The notes under the pieces: generated by a model
What the model was told of the DNA's origin: nothing
The model's input: only the letters and a program-made list of their open reading frames with translations
Databases searched by the model: none
Shown: piece after piece, positions 8,448-18,124 of the stretch
How positions within the stretch are numbered: the first letter of the stretch is position 1
How the letters are laid out: every line of letters begins with the position of its first letter
Source: Flavobacteriales bacterium 33_180_T64
Lineage (GTDB): Bacteria; Bacteroidota; Bacteroidia; Flavobacteriales; Flavobacteriaceae
Assembly (NCBI GenBank): GCA_002162685.1
Contig: MAAQ01000009.1
Span: 36,911 to 100,910 of the forward strand
Direction of reading: 5' to 3'
Length of the DNA stretch: 64,000 bases
Translations under genes and position numbers: made by a program

Positions 8448-10319
8448 ATGTTTAACGAAGTATACGATGTAATAGTAGTTGGAGCAGGACACGCTGGAAG
8501 CGAGGCCGCAGCTGCTGCCGCAAACATGGGTAGCAAAACTCTGCTTATTACAATGAGTTTGCAAAATATTGCACAAATGTCGTGTAACCCAGCTATGGGT
8601 GGAATTGCGAAGGGTCAAATTGTTAGAGAAATTGATGCACTTGGAGGCTATAGCGGTATTGTTAGTGATACATCGGCTATTCAATTTAAAATGTTGAACA
8701 AATCTAAGGGACCTGCTATGTGGAGCCCTAGAGTTCAAAGTGACAGAATGCGTTTCGCTGAAGATTGGAGATTGCTACTTGAACAGACTGAAAATCTTGA
8801 TTTTTATCAGGAGATGGTATCAGGATTAATAGTCGAGAACCATAAAGTTGTTGGTGTGAAAACGTCTTTAGGAATTGAAGTAAAAGCAAAGACTGTTATC
8901 CTTACAAACGGAACCTTCTTAAATGGTTTGATTCATATTGGGGACAAGAACTTTGGCGGCGGAAGAGCAGGTGAAGGTGCGGCAACAGGTATAACAGAAC
9001 AATTAGTTAGTCTTGGGTTTGAATCTGGAAGAATGAAAACTGGAACTCCACCAAGAGTTGATGGACGTTCTTTGGATTACTCTAAAATGATTGTCCAGCC
9101 TGGTGATGCAGTACCAGAGAAGTTTTCTTATTCTGATATTACCCAGCCACTAAAAAAGCAACGTGATTGTCATATGACTTACACGAGCCCTGAAGTTCAT
9201 AATCTATTACGCGAGGGTTTTGATAGGTCACCAATGTTTAATGGAAGAATACAGAGTACAGGACCAAGGTATTGTCCGTCTATAGAAGATAAAATCAATC
9301 GATTTGCCGATAAGGATCGTCATCAACTTTTCGTAGAACCTGAAGGTTGGAATACTGTTGAAGTCTATGTCAATGGGTTTTCAACTTCATTACCGGAGGA
9401 TGTCCAATTTAAAGCACTGCGATCTGTTGTGGGATTTGAAGGAGTGAAATTTTTCAGACCAGGATATGCTATAGAATATGACTATTTCCCACCAACGCAA
9501 TTGAAACACACATTAGAGACTAAGCTCGTTGAAGGATTGTATTTTGCTGGACAGATTAATGGCACTACAGGATACGAGGAGGCAGCTTCTCAAGGATTGA
9601 TGGCCGGAATTAATGCGGCATTAAAAATTCAAGAGAAGGATGAATTTATACTTAAAAGGAGTGAAGCATATATTGGTGTTTTGGTTGATGATTTAATCAC
9701 AAAAGGAACAGAAGAGCCGTATCGAATGTTTACATCTAGAGCTGAATACAGAACACTGTTACGACAAGATAACGCCGACTTCAGGTTGACGCCAAAAGGT
9801 TTTGATTTGGGTCTTGCTAGTGAAAAGCGATTGCGTCGCATGGAAGACAAACAAAAACAATCAGACGGTTTCGTTCAGTTTTTTAGGAAAACAAGTGTTA
9901 CTCCAGAGGTAGCGAATCCTGTGTTACAAGCAAAAGATTCTGCGCCTGTAAGGCAATCGGATAAAATGTTTAAGTTGTTTTCTAGACCGAATATTACAAT
10001 TGATGATATGCGTAGTTTTGAAGCAGTCGAAAAGTATGTCCAAGAGCATAGTTTGGATAGGGAAGTGATTGAGCAATCTGAAATACAGATAAAATATGCT
10101 GGTTATATCGAGAAGGAAAAGAACAATGCGGATAAACTCAATAGATTGGAGGACGTAAAAATCCCTAAAGAGTTTGATTATTCAAAACTAAAATCGATGA
10201 GTTATGAAGCTATTGAAAAGCTAAGCAAAATACGCCCTGTTACGATCTCTCAAGCATCACGAGTTTCAGGCGTTTCTCCTAGTGATATTTCAGTGCTTTT
10301 GGTTTTTTTAGGAAGATAA
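8448..10319 (+). CDS. mnmG: tRNA uridine-5-carboxymethylaminomethyl modification enzyme MnmG (GidA)
   Basis: The FAD-binding Rossmann motif GAGHAGSEAA (12-21) opens the protein. The family signatures GGIAKGQIVREIDALGG and GYEEAASQGLMAGINAA are both present. The length of 623 aa is standard. MnmG works with the GTPase MnmE to add a carboxymethylaminomethyl group to the wobble uridine (U34) of certain tRNAs, using FAD, NADH and methylene-tetrahydrofolate. In many bacteria gidA lies near oriC. Here it is bracketed by two identical parS-like sites, in line with an origin-proximal location. No mnmE or parAB is in the window. Confidence 0.97.
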   Translation: MFNEVYDVIVVGAGHAGSEAAAAAANMGSKTLLITMSLQNIAQMSCNPAMGGIAKGQIVREIDALGGYSGIVSDTSAIQFKMLNKSKGPAMWSPRVQSDRMRFAEDWRLLLEQTENLDFYQEMVSGLIVENHKVVGVKTSLGIEVKAKTVILTNGTFLNGLIHIGDKNFGGGRAGEGAATGITEQLVSLGFESGRMKTGTPPRVDGRSLDYSKMIVQPGDAVPEKFSYSDITQPLKKQRDCHMTYTSPEVHNLLREGFDRSPMFNGRIQSTGPRYCPSIEDKINRFADKDRHQLFVEPEGWNTVEVYVNGFSTSLPEDVQFKALRSVVGFEGVKFFRPGYAIEYDYFPPTQLKHTLETKLVEGLYFAGQINGTTGYEEAASQGLMAGINAALKIQEKDEFILKRSEAYIGVLVDDLITKGTEEPYRMFTSRAEYRTLLRQDNADFRLTPKGFDLGLASEKRLRRMEDKQKQSDGFVQFFRKTSVTPEVANPVLQAKDSAPVRQSDKMFKLFSRPNITIDDMRSFEAVEKYVQEHSLDREVIEQSEIQIKYAGYIEKEKNNADKLNRLEDVKIPKEFDYSKLKSMSYEAIEKLSKIRPVTISQASRVSGVSPSDISVLLVFLGR

Positions 10320-10328
10320 ATATCGCAA

Positions 10329-10344
10329 TGTTTCACGTGGAACA
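10329..10344 (+). promoter_or_regulatory. parS: parS-like ParB-binding site 2
   Basis: This is the same 16-mer as at 8418-8433 (TGTTTCACGTGGAACA), starting 10 bases after the mnmG stop codon. The two sites are 1911 bp apart in direct orientation and tightly frame the gene. Confidence 0.8.
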
Positions 10345-10376
10345 TAAATTAAATTCTTGAATTGTAGTCATTTTAA

Positions 10377-11228
10377 ATGAAGGAAAAGACAATTTATTTA
10401 GACTTAAAAGATTATTCTGTTTCAGGAGAAGAGTTTCAATTACTTTACAATAAGGAGCTGGATATGTTGGAGACTCATCCACGACCTTCGCTGGAAAAAC
10501 TACCTGATTATTACAAAAGTGAAAACTATATTTCGCATACTAATTCCAAACGTAATGTATTTGAAAAAGTATATCATTTGGTAAAGTCCTATGCGCTTAA
10601 TCGGAAGCTGAAATTAATAAACTCACTAGTAAACTCACAAGGAAATCTTCTGGATGTAGGTTGTGGGACTGGCGATTTTTTAGAGATTGCGAAAGATAAT
10701 GGTTGGCAGGTTTCCGGGATAGAGCCCAATGAAGATGCAAGAAATAGTGCCAATCAAAAAACTGAGCAATCTGTATTTAAGCCTGAAGAGCTTCATAGAT
10801 TGGAGCCGAATAGTTTTGATGTAATTAGCTTGTGGCATGTGTTAGAACATTTGCCAAAATTGGAAGAGCATATTTCAGTATTTAAAAAATTACTAAAACC
10901 CGATGGGAGGTTAATTATTGCAGTACCGAATTTTAAAAGTTATGATGCAAATTGGTACCAACATTTTTGGGCTGCTTATGATGTGCCAAGACACTTATGG
11001 CATTTTTCAAAAACTTCAATTTCAAAACTCATTTTGAAAAATGAAATGCGTGTTGAAAAACACCTTCCAATGAAATTCGATTCCTATTATGTGAGTTTAC
11101 TTTCCGAAAAGTATAAAACCGGTCGCATGAAATTCTTTAGTGGATTTTGGATTGGTTGGAGATCAAACAGAAAGGCAAAATACACTGGCGAGTACTCTTC
11201 ATTAATTTATGTGATAAAAAACGACTAA
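10377..11228 (+). CDS. Class I SAM-dependent methyltransferase
   Basis: The 283-aa protein has the SAM-binding motif I LLDVGCGTGD at 91-100, an acidic motif II (GIEPNEDA) and the post-motif SFDVISLWHVLEHL typical of Methyltransf_23-type enzymes. An N-terminal segment of about 60 residues (LETHPRPSLEKLPDYYKSENYISH) resembles the substrate-side region of enzymes that methylate small or glycan-linked molecules. The substrate cannot be told. It starts 33 bp after the second parS-like site and may share the mnmG transcript. Confidence 0.85.
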   Translation: MKEKTIYLDLKDYSVSGEEFQLLYNKELDMLETHPRPSLEKLPDYYKSENYISHTNSKRNVFEKVYHLVKSYALNRKLKLINSLVNSQGNLLDVGCGTGDFLEIAKDNGWQVSGIEPNEDARNSANQKTEQSVFKPEELHRLEPNSFDVISLWHVLEHLPKLEEHISVFKKLLKPDGRLIIAVPNFKSYDANWYQHFWAAYDVPRHLWHFSKTSISKLILKNEMRVEKHLPMKFDSYYVSLLSEKYKTGRMKFFSGFWIGWRSNRKAKYTGEYSSLIYVIKND

Positions 11229-11413
11229 AACTCAATTTTAAAGGCTCAGGTTATTGTTGTGCTCTCTAAACGAATAATTGCATGCGATAATTGGGAAACA
11301 TCCTTAAAACGCTTTAAAACGCGGTATTTGTTATTGAAACTGTTTATAATTAAATTAAATACGATTAATTATTACTATGATAAATAATTTCTATGAAAAG
11401 TCTGCAACTTTCA

Positions 11414-11421
11414 TACATTTG
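11414..11421 (+). promoter_or_regulatory. Bacteroidota -7 box (TACATTTG) for the OmpH-like gene
   Basis: An exact TAnnTTTG octamer lies 19 bases before the ATG at 11441. Because it falls inside the reading-frame extension that begins at 11393, it argues that the upstream ATG is not used. Confidence 0.45.
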
Positions 11422-11440
11422 CAAAAATAAATTATACAAA

Positions 11441-11956
11441 ATGAAAAGAGGTTTAATACTGTTTGCTGTTTTAGCAATTTTGGTTTCTTGTCAAGAACAA
11501 ATAAAGACAGGTTACGTTGATAATGGTAAAATGATAAATGATTACCAAAAAAAGAAAGATATTGAAATTAAGTTTCAAACTAAAATCGATGCATTTAATA
11601 AAAAAGCAGATAGTGTTGGAAGAGCTTTTCAGGTAGAAGCACAAGAATTTCAATTGAAGGCTTCTAAACTATCGCAAAAAAATGCCCAAGAACAATATCA
11701 AATTTTGGGTCAGAAACAACAAATGCTCCAGCAAAACTTACAATTTGAAGAGCAACAAATTCAGAAAGAAAGTCAGACACAAATAGATTCATTAATAAAG
11801 GACGTTAGAGGCTTTGTTAAGAATTATGGTGAGAGGAATGGATATACATATATTCTTGGAAGCAATGATGCTGGAAGTGTAATGTATGGCGCAAAGGAAA
11901 ATGATTTAACTCAAGAATTACTCGAAGCATTAAACGCAGAGTATACGAAAGAATAG
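11441..11956 (+). CDS. OmpH/Skp-like periplasmic chaperone, lipoprotein form
   Basis: The 171-aa product begins MKRGLILFAVLAILVSC, a signal peptide with a lipobox and lipidated Cys17. It continues as a Q/K/E-rich helical coiled coil (about 30-125), the tentacle of the OmpH/Skp family that holds unfolded outer-membrane proteins in the periplasm. The C-terminal GYTYILGSNDAGSVMYGAKENDLT is the conserved OmpH body segment. The ATG at 11441 is preferred over 11393 because the signal peptide starts there and a -7 box lies between the two. A strong terminator follows. Most OmpH proteins are not lipoproteins, so the Cys is a small peculiarity. Confidence 0.85.
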   Translation: MKRGLILFAVLAILVSCQEQIKTGYVDNGKMINDYQKKKDIEIKFQTKIDAFNKKADSVGRAFQVEAQEFQLKASKLSQKNAQEQYQILGQKQQMLQQNLQFEEQQIQKESQTQIDSLIKDVRGFVKNYGERNGYTYILGSNDAGSVMYGAKENDLTQELLEALNAEYTKE

Positions 11957-11980
11957 TCTAAATCTTAATAAAATGAATTA

Positions 11981-12010
11981 AGCACTAGACTAAAATCTAG
12001 TGCTTTTTTT
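11981..12010. terminator. Bidirectional terminator between the OmpH-like gene and the lipid kinase gene
   Basis: AGCACTAGA and TCTAGTGCT form a perfect 9-bp stem around a 6-nt loop, followed on the plus strand by seven T (12004-12010). It ends the plus-strand OmpH-like gene. The reverse direction has a weaker T-rich tail for the convergent kinase gene. Confidence 0.85.
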
Positions 12011-12929
12011 AGCCGTAAAAAGAAAAGCCTTTTTTAATAATAGAAACCTTGAAATTTCCTGTTCCAATTAATTCTCCATCTGCCTGAATAAATTGATGCT
12101 TTTCACTAGCGACCTTTACGTCAATCTCAGTTGTTTTATAAGAATCTATTTTAGGATGATTTACAATAGATCCATTAAACAATTTGGAAACGTTCGTAAT
12201 AATATCAACTTTATTTAAATCTTTCGCGATACTAACATCAAATAATCCATCGAAAGGATTTGGCGATTTAGTAAGTTGCATACCGCCACCCGAATAATTA
12301 CAGAGGCCAACTAGAATCATTAAAGTTTTAGTTTTAATCACTTCAGAGTTTATAGCCATTTCGGAGTTGAAATTTTTAAAATAAAACAAACCCATAAGCG
12401 TTCCAAAAAGATAAGCCATTGCGCCAATACTTTTATACTTTCCAACCTTACTCACAACATATCCATCAAATCCGATTCCTGCAAGATTCATAAAAAATAC
12501 AGGAGGAATTTGATTATTAGAAAGCGTTATTTTACCAACATCTTGAATTTTGATAGTTCCACGTTTAATAATTTCAATTGCACGCACAATGTTGTTTGGT
12601 ATGTGATGTGTTTTTACCCAATCATTTCCAGTTCCAATTGGTATTACACCAACATTAATTTCAGAAGTAGGCACTATGCTTTGAGACATAATACCATTAA
12701 TTATATTGTGTAATGTACCATCACCACCCACACATATAATTTTTTTAAACCCTTGATTTATAACATTTTGAACAAGATTCACACTGTGCTTCGCATATTC
12801 AGTAAAAGCATATTCAAATGTGAAGTCATTAGCAGCTAAGAGAGATTCAATTTGAGCCCATTTTTTCTTACAAGAACCATTTCCAGAAGTTGGATTAATA
12901 ATAACAAACCAATGTTTTAGAGAGGTCAT
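12009..12929 (-). CDS. Diacylglycerol kinase-family lipid kinase (YegS/DgkB type)
   Basis: The 306-aa protein has the nucleotide-binding signature of the DAGK catalytic fold: NPTSGNG at 12-18, then CVGGDGTLHNIINGI with GGDGT at 68-72 and IPIGTGNDW around 98-106. The family phosphorylates diacylglycerol, sphingosine-like or related lipids with ATP at the inner membrane; the exact lipid is unknown. Sphingolipids occur in some Bacteroidota, so a sphingoid-base kinase is an alternative. Its ATG overlaps the end of holB by 4 bp, so the two form a minus-strand operon. Confidence 0.88.
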   Translation of the reverse strand: MTSLKHWFVIINPTSGNGSCKKKWAQIESLLAANDFTFEYAFTEYAKHSVNLVQNVINQGFKKIICVGGDGTLHNIINGIMSQSIVPTSEINVGVIPIGTGNDWVKTHHIPNNIVRAIEIIKRGTIKIQDVGKITLSNNQIPPVFFMNLAGIGFDGYVVSKVGKYKSIGAMAYLFGTLMGLFYFKNFNSEMAINSEVIKTKTLMILVGLCNYSGGGMQLTKSPNPFDGLFDVSIAKDLNKVDIITNVSKLFNGSIVNHPKIDSYKTTEIDVKVASEKHQFIQADGELIGTGNFKVSIIKKGFSFYG

Positions 12930-14086
12930 TCTTGTGCTGATTTTTTATGAAGAAGACGCGTAAGTTTAATGGATAAATCAGTTAGTATAATTTTAGAGTT
13001 TCCATTACGCTCAATATGATAAATCGCATTTTGTAATTCATCACTAATTTCTAAAATATTTGCATCATGAATAAATGGCGCAAAATTCTCAAGTTTAAAG
13101 TTTTTAGATTTAGGTTCTAAGAACACCAAGTCATTTGCGTTGTAATTAAGTAAAAGGGCTTGTCTAAAAAAGTCAATACAATACAATAAAAACTGCTTCT
13201 GAGTTTCTCTTCCAGTCTTTGCAATGTCCTCACTCCATGAAATTAAATCATGTATAGCACTTTTGTTTCCTTTTGCTTTAAATGCCGATCGAATCCAAAA
13301 GACAAACCAATCTTCAAATTGTAGATCTTCAGAATCTTGATACACCAAATCGCAGGCTTTATTGTAATTTCCATTGGCTTGATGCGCTATTTTGGCAGCA
13401 ACAACGTCTTCCAATTGATAGTCTTTTATTAAAGCGTTTTTGATAACGTCTTCGGCTAATGGTGGAAAATGAAGTAATTGACATCTAGATTTTATGGTAT
13501 TTATAATTTGTTCTTCATCTTGAGCAATAAGAATAAAAACCGTTTTATTTGGAGGCTCCTCTATAAGTTTAAGCAACTTATTTGCAGCGGACGCATTCAT
13601 TTTTTCAGTCATCCATATCAACATTATTTTATAACCGCCTTCGTAAGATTTTAATGCTAATGATTTCACTATATCTTGAGCTTCATCAACTCCTATTTGC
13701 CCTTGTTTATTATCAATTCCAAGTATTTTGTACCAATCAAATAAGTTACCATAAGGCTGTTGCGTAACAAGTTGACGCCATTCTTCCATAAAATGTTTTG
13801 AAACGGGATGACTTTTTATTTTATCATTTGTAGCCACGGGAAAAGCAAAATGTAAATCGGGATGAGATAAATTATTGAACTTAAGGTTACAGCCTTCATT
13901 AGATTCAATATTCTCAGAATTTTTATTTTGACAAATTATATATTGCGCATATGCAATTGCCATGGGTAAAGTTCCAGAACCTTCCGGACCAACAAATAGT
14001 TGAGCGTGCGGAATGCGTCCACGATCTGTACTTTTAGTTAAATGATTTTTAATATGACCTTGACCTAAGATATCCTTGAATAGCAT
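12926..14086 (-). CDS. holB: DNA polymerase III subunit delta prime
   Basis: The 386-aa AAA+ protein has the clamp-loader delta prime pattern: GQGHIKNHL at the N-terminus, DEAQDIVKSLA, NKLLKLIEEPP and the sensor/arginine-finger motif IKSRCQLLHF. The Walker A position reads GPEGSGTL (33-40), lacking the P-loop lysine, as expected for a non-hydrolysing delta prime. It helps load the sliding clamp at replication forks. Start at the ATG 14086; a TATATTTG octamer at 14091-14098 is only 4 bases upstream, so the message may be nearly leaderless. It is transcribed ahead of the lipid kinase gene. Confidence 0.92.
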   Translation of the reverse strand: MLFKDILGQGHIKNHLTKSTDRGRIPHAQLFVGPEGSGTLPMAIAYAQYIICQNKNSENIESNEGCNLKFNNLSHPDLHFAFPVATNDKIKSHPVSKHFMEEWRQLVTQQPYGNLFDWYKILGIDNKQGQIGVDEAQDIVKSLALKSYEGGYKIMLIWMTEKMNASAANKLLKLIEEPPNKTVFILIAQDEEQIINTIKSRCQLLHFPPLAEDVIKNALIKDYQLEDVVAAKIAHQANGNYNKACDLVYQDSEDLQFEDWFVFWIRSAFKAKGNKSAIHDLISWSEDIAKTGRETQKQFLLYCIDFFRQALLLNYNANDLVFLEPKSKNFKLENFAPFIHDANILEISDELQNAIYHIERNGNSKIILTDLSIKLTRLLHKKSAQE

Positions 14087-14090
14087 AAAG

Positions 14091-14098
14091 CAAATATA
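14091..14098 (-). promoter_or_regulatory. Candidate -7 box (TATATTTG) for holB
   Basis: Minus-strand TATATTTG lies only 4 bases from the holB ATG. If real, transcription would begin at or just inside the start codon, giving a leaderless message. Confidence 0.25.
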
Positions 14099-14184
14099 CT
14101 TTTTGTTTTTAACATTATCTTGTAACGAAGAAAAGATAAATCGACTTATTTTTATAGACCAAAAGCATATTTATTGATTGAAAA

Positions 14185-15258
14185 ATGACTCAAAACGCAA
14201 TACTTTTTATTCCTGACATTTCAGGATTTACTGAATTTGTTCATCATACTGATATTTCACACAGTAGACATATTATATCTGAATTATTGGAATTATTAAT
14301 AGATAATAATACCATGAAATTGGAATTAGTAGAAGTAGAAGGGGATGCTTTATTTTTATATAAACTCGAAGAGGAAGTAAACATAGAGGGGATAAAAGCT
14401 CAAATTCAACACATGTATTTGGCTTTTCATACACATTTGAAACGTTACGAGTTTGAACGTATTTGTCATTGTGGCGCTTGTTCGTCAGCCTATAATTTGA
14501 GTCTTAAATTTGTAGTGCATTATGGCGAAATTGAATTTATAAAAGTGAAAGATTCGGTGAAACCATATGGAAGTCAAGTTATTCAAGTTCATCGACTTCT
14601 TAAGAATGAAGTACCTTTAACTGAGTATGCAATATATACAGAAAATTTAATCCCAGTTTCCGAAAGCCCAAGTGGAATACGTTTAACAGCAGCCTACGAT
14701 TTTGGGGCCATAAATTTCGTGTATGAACCCTTAAAACATTTAAAAAAACAGTTACCAGTCGTTAATCCAATTCCTGAAACCGTTCCTAAGCATAAAATAT
14801 TTGATAAAACAGAATCTATAAAAATTCCTGCGATAGAACTTTATGAAGTCATTAGTAATTTTGATTATAGATTGCTATGGACAAAAGGAATCGATAAGCT
14901 GGACTATGAGAGAAATAAAGTAAACAGAGCAGGTCAAAAACATAGATGTTTGATTAATAAAAATCAGGTGGTCGAACAAGTTACCGTGAAAAAAACGGTT
15001 AAAAGGAATCAATTAGTATATGGAGAATCTACTACAAATGTTCCTTTCACAAAGCAGATAAATATATACTATGTTCTTGAAGAAAGTGATACTGGGTATA
15101 CGAATTTAAATATTGAAATATTTGCTGATTTTAAACCTTTTGGAATATTGCTGAAACCCTTGATGAAAAAAAACTTTCAAAAAATTATTTCAGAGAACAT
15201 TAAAGAACTTATTTTGCTAATCGATTATGGATTTAAAATAGAGCAGCAAACCACATAA
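14185..15258 (+). CDS. DUF2652-type protein: cyclase-like domain plus SRPBCC-like domain
   Basis: The 357-aa protein begins with [14 protein letters not shown] (DISGFT at 11-16), [10 protein letters not shown] (GDA at 53-55) and [10 protein letters not shown] (109-118). These segments sit where class III nucleotidyl cyclases have D-I-x-G-F, G-D and H-x-G. A CHCGAC cluster (94-99) could bind metal. The C-terminal half (about 205-350) reads like an SRPBCC/polyketide-cyclase-like domain. The match is to DUF2652 from memory, with no known function. pgk starts 10 bp downstream, so they are probably co-transcribed. Confidence 0.7.
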   Translation: MTQNAILFIPDISGFTEFVHHTDISHSRHIISELLELLIDNNTMKLELVEVEGDALFLYKLEEEVNIEGIKAQIQHMYLAFHTHLKRYEFERICHCGACSSAYNLSLKFVVHYGEIEFIKVKDSVKPYGSQVIQVHRLLKNEVPLTEYAIYTENLIPVSESPSGIRLTAAYDFGAINFVYEPLKHLKKQLPVVNPIPETVPKHKIFDKTESIKIPAIELYEVISNFDYRLLWTKGIDKLDYERNKVNRAGQKHRCLINKNQVVEQVTVKKTVKRNQLVYGESTTNVPFTKQINIYYVLEESDTGYTNLNIEIFADFKPFGILLKPLMKKNFQKIISENIKELILLIDYGFKIEQQTT

Positions 15259-15268
15259 ATATTTTCCC

Positions 15269-16456
15269 GTGAAAACAATAGATGATTTTAATTTTAAAAA
15301 TAAAAAAGCGTTAATTCGTGTTGACTTTAATGTTCCTTTAAATGATAATTTTGAAGTGACAGACACCACAAGAATTGAGTCTGCAAAACCAACCATTATT
15401 AAAATTCTTGAAGATGGCGGGAGCTGCATACTAATGTCTCATCTAGGGCGTCCAAAGGGCATTCAGGAAGATTTTTCATTAAAACATATAATAAAAACTT
15501 TAGAAAACATACTTGGAGTTGAAGTTGTCTTTTCTGAAAATTGCGTTGGTGAAATGGCAGAAAACGCTGCAAAGAAACTACAACAAGGAGAAATTTTGTT
15601 GTTAGAAAACTTACGTTTTCACGATGAGGAAAAGCAAGGGAATCAAAATTTCGCAGAACAATTATCAAGACTTGGAGACATATATGTTAATGATGCCTTT
15701 GGAACAGCACATAGAGCACATGCCTCGACTACAATTATTGCCGATTATTTTTCAGGACAAAAATGTTTTGGGTATCTTTTAGCTAAAGAGATAGAAAGTA
15801 TTAATAAAGTAATGCAAACTGGGGAACGACCTGTATTGGCCATTTTAGGAGGTGCAAAAGTGTCCTCTAAAATCACGATTGTAGAGAATATTTTAGATAA
15901 AATAGATCATTTAATTATTGGTGGTGGAATGACTTTTACGTTCATTAAAGCTATGGGAGGAATGATTGGGAATTCTTTAGTAGAAGATGATAAAATGGAA
16001 CTGGCTCTCGAGATTTTGAAAATGGCAAAACAAAAAAATGTTGAAGTACATTTACCAGTTGATGCATTGGTAGCAGATGCTTTTAGTAATGAAGCTAGCA
16101 CTAAAGTTACGGATGTGAATGCAATTCCTGACGGATGGATGGGTTTAGATGTAGGACCCAAATCAATTTTATATTTTAATGACGTCGTTAAGTCAAGTAA
16201 AACAATACTTTGGAATGGTCCATTAGGTGTATTCGAAATGGAACGTTTTGCTAATGGAACAATAGCCCTTGGGAATTCTATTTCAGAAGCTACTAAATCT
16301 GGAGCATTTTCATTAGTTGGAGGCGGTGATTCTGTTGCTGCAGTAAAGCAATTTGGGTTTGAAGATAAAGTGAGCTACGTTAGCACTGGAGGAGGTGCAA
16401 TGCTAGAAAGTTTAGAGGGTAAAATCTTACCAGGCATTAAAGCAATTTTGGATTAA
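15269..16456 (+). CDS. pgk: Phosphoglycerate kinase
   Basis: The enzyme transfers phosphate between 1,3-bisphosphoglycerate and ADP in glycolysis. The PGK signature RVDFNVPLN is at 17-25, the nucleotide-binding GGGDS at 351-355 and STGGGAMLE near 372-380. The length of 395 aa is standard. The frame begins with GTG at 15269 (Met-Lys-Thr-Ile-Asp-Asp-Phe-like start); no ATG occurs before the conserved N-terminal region, so GTG is the likely start. It lies 10 bp after the DUF2652 gene. Confidence 0.97.
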   Translation: MKTIDDFNFKNKKALIRVDFNVPLNDNFEVTDTTRIESAKPTIIKILEDGGSCILMSHLGRPKGIQEDFSLKHIIKTLENILGVEVVFSENCVGEMAENAAKKLQQGEILLLENLRFHDEEKQGNQNFAEQLSRLGDIYVNDAFGTAHRAHASTTIIADYFSGQKCFGYLLAKEIESINKVMQTGERPVLAILGGAKVSSKITIVENILDKIDHLIIGGGMTFTFIKAMGGMIGNSLVEDDKMELALEILKMAKQKNVEVHLPVDALVADAFSNEASTKVTDVNAIPDGWMGLDVGPKSILYFNDVVKSSKTILWNGPLGVFEMERFANGTIALGNSISEATKSGAFSLVGGGDSVAAVKQFGFEDKVSYVSTGGGAMLESLEGKILPGIKAILD

Positions 16457-16546
16457 TGCCTTGTAATAGGAGGCCACAGACTTTCATTTTAATTAAAAAA
16501 ATACGATTTTAGCCTATCTACCGTTGATAGATAAATAGCACTTATA

Positions 16547-18106
16547 ATGAATCAGAAACTTTTCATCTTAACATTTGTATCATTGTTTTTATGCGGTCTA
16601 TGTTTCGCTCAGGAAGAACAAAAAAAACAAGAAACTAAAGGAGATTCTATTGTTGTGCCTAAGACTATTCCGAAAATTGATGGACTAAAGGTTGTTAACA
16701 AAGTTATATCTCCAGTTCCAGATTCACTAGCGAAACCAAATCTAGAAGATCATCAATTAGCAGCTGAAATAGATCAAAAATGGCTAGAGGAATTATACAG
16801 TAACTCATTATACGATACAATTTATAAATCTATTTCTACGCTTGAATATAGCGAGGTTTATTACCCTGAATTACCTACAGACACGTTGAAGAAACGTCTA
16901 AATGAACTTAATGCAAGAACACCCTTTAATATTGAATACAATCCATCTCTCGAAAATGTTATAAAGTCCTATTTAAAAAAGAGAAGACGCTCAATGGAAA
17001 AGTTAATGGCTTTGAGTGATTATTATTTTCCGTTGTTTGAATCTGAACTTGATAATAATAATATTCCATTAGAAATAAAATATTTAGCCATAGTCGAGTC
17101 TGCACTTAAACCAAGAGCAAAATCTAGAGTTGGAGCAACGGGTCTCTGGCAGTTTATGTTTGCCACTGGTAAAGAATATGGACTTGATGTGAGCAGTTAT
17201 GTTGATGAACGATCCGACCCAATAAAATCCACTAAAGCAGCAAGTGAATACTTAGCAAGACTGTATAAGATTTTTGGAGATTGGGATTTGGCTCTAGCGG
17301 CTTATAATTCGGGACCGGGAAATGTTAGTAAGGCAATTAGGCGTTCAGGAGGTTATGAAAACTATTGGAATATAAGACCGCATTTACCTCGTGAAACTGC
17401 CGGCTATTTGCCAGCTTTTTTAGCAACAATGTATATTTTTGAATATGCCGATGAGCATGGTTTTCAAAAAGGAAAACCTGAATTTCGTTATATGGAAACT
17501 GATACAATTCATGTGAAGCACATGATTACATTAGATCAGGTTTCGGAACTTTTAGAGTTACCAATGGAAGAGTTACAATTTTTAAATCCCTCGTATAAAT
17601 TGGATATCATTCCGTTTATAAAAGACGAAAATTATACCTTAAGATTACCAAGACATGCCGTTGGAAAATTTGTAGCAAATGAAGCGCAGATTTATAAATA
17701 TGCGAAAGACGAATTCGATAAAAGAGAGAAGGCTTTACCTCAATTTTTCGAATCTGACACAAAAACGCGTTATCGCGTAAAAAGTGGTGATTATCTTGGA
17801 AAAATAGCTCGGAAATATGGCGTAAGAGTTAGTCAAATAAAACAATGGAATGGATTGAGAAGTAATAATCTCCGTATCGGACAACGCCTTACTATCTATC
17901 CTAGGAACACTGCAGCAAGAGTAGTGAAAAAAGAAACTAAAACGGTGATTACTAAAGGTAAGAAAACCTATAAAGTTTTAAAAGGAGATTCTCTTTGGAG
18001 CATTGCAGAAAAATTTCCTGGTGTTTCTATTCAAAATATTAAAGATTGGAATGATATTAGTAGTACGAAACTAAAAATAGGAATGACGCTTGTTGTATCT
18101 CAATAG
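16547..18106 (+). CDS. mltD: MltD-like membrane-bound/secreted lytic transglycosylase with two LysM domains
   Basis: A signal peptide (about 1-21, CGLCFAQ) is followed by a linker and an SLT domain with the catalytic Glu184 in AIVESALKPRAKS, GATGLWQFM, and the AAYNSGPGNV motif. Two LysM peptidoglycan-binding repeats sit near the C-terminus (about 405-450 and 470-515, each with a KSGD/KGDSLW core). The length is 519 aa. It should cleave the MurNAc-GlcNAc bond of peptidoglycan to form 1,6-anhydro ends during wall remodelling. The signal region has cysteines but no perfect lipobox, so a secreted rather than lipidated form is possible. The DUF4837 lipoprotein follows 18 bp downstream. Confidence 0.9.
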   Translation: MNQKLFILTFVSLFLCGLCFAQEEQKKQETKGDSIVVPKTIPKIDGLKVVNKVISPVPDSLAKPNLEDHQLAAEIDQKWLEELYSNSLYDTIYKSISTLEYSEVYYPELPTDTLKKRLNELNARTPFNIEYNPSLENVIKSYLKKRRRSMEKLMALSDYYFPLFESELDNNNIPLEIKYLAIVESALKPRAKSRVGATGLWQFMFATGKEYGLDVSSYVDERSDPIKSTKAASEYLARLYKIFGDWDLALAAYNSGPGNVSKAIRRSGGYENYWNIRPHLPRETAGYLPAFLATMYIFEYADEHGFQKGKPEFRYMETDTIHVKHMITLDQVSELLELPMEELQFLNPSYKLDIIPFIKDENYTLRLPRHAVGKFVANEAQIYKYAKDEFDKREKALPQFFESDTKTRYRVKSGDYLGKIARKYGVRVSQIKQWNGLRSNNLRIGQRLTIYPRNTAARVVKKETKTVITKGKKTYKVLKGDSLWSIAEKFPGVSIQNIKDWNDISSTKLKIGMTLVVSQ

Positions 18107-18124
18107 GCAAAAAACAAATATAAC

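Noticed and set aside
11303..11321. Direct repeat TAAAACGC ahead of the OmpH-like gene
   Set aside because: Two short copies in AT-rich DNA without other regulatory features are not persuasive.
12556..12566. GTTCCACGTTT in the lipid kinase gene as a half parS site
   Set aside because: Only one arm resembles parS and it lies in coding sequence.
15261..15275. Palindrome-like TTTTCCCGTGAAAAC at the pgk start, possible operator or parS
   Set aside because: The centre is CCCGTG rather than CACGTG and it coincides with the GTG start; no second copy was seen.
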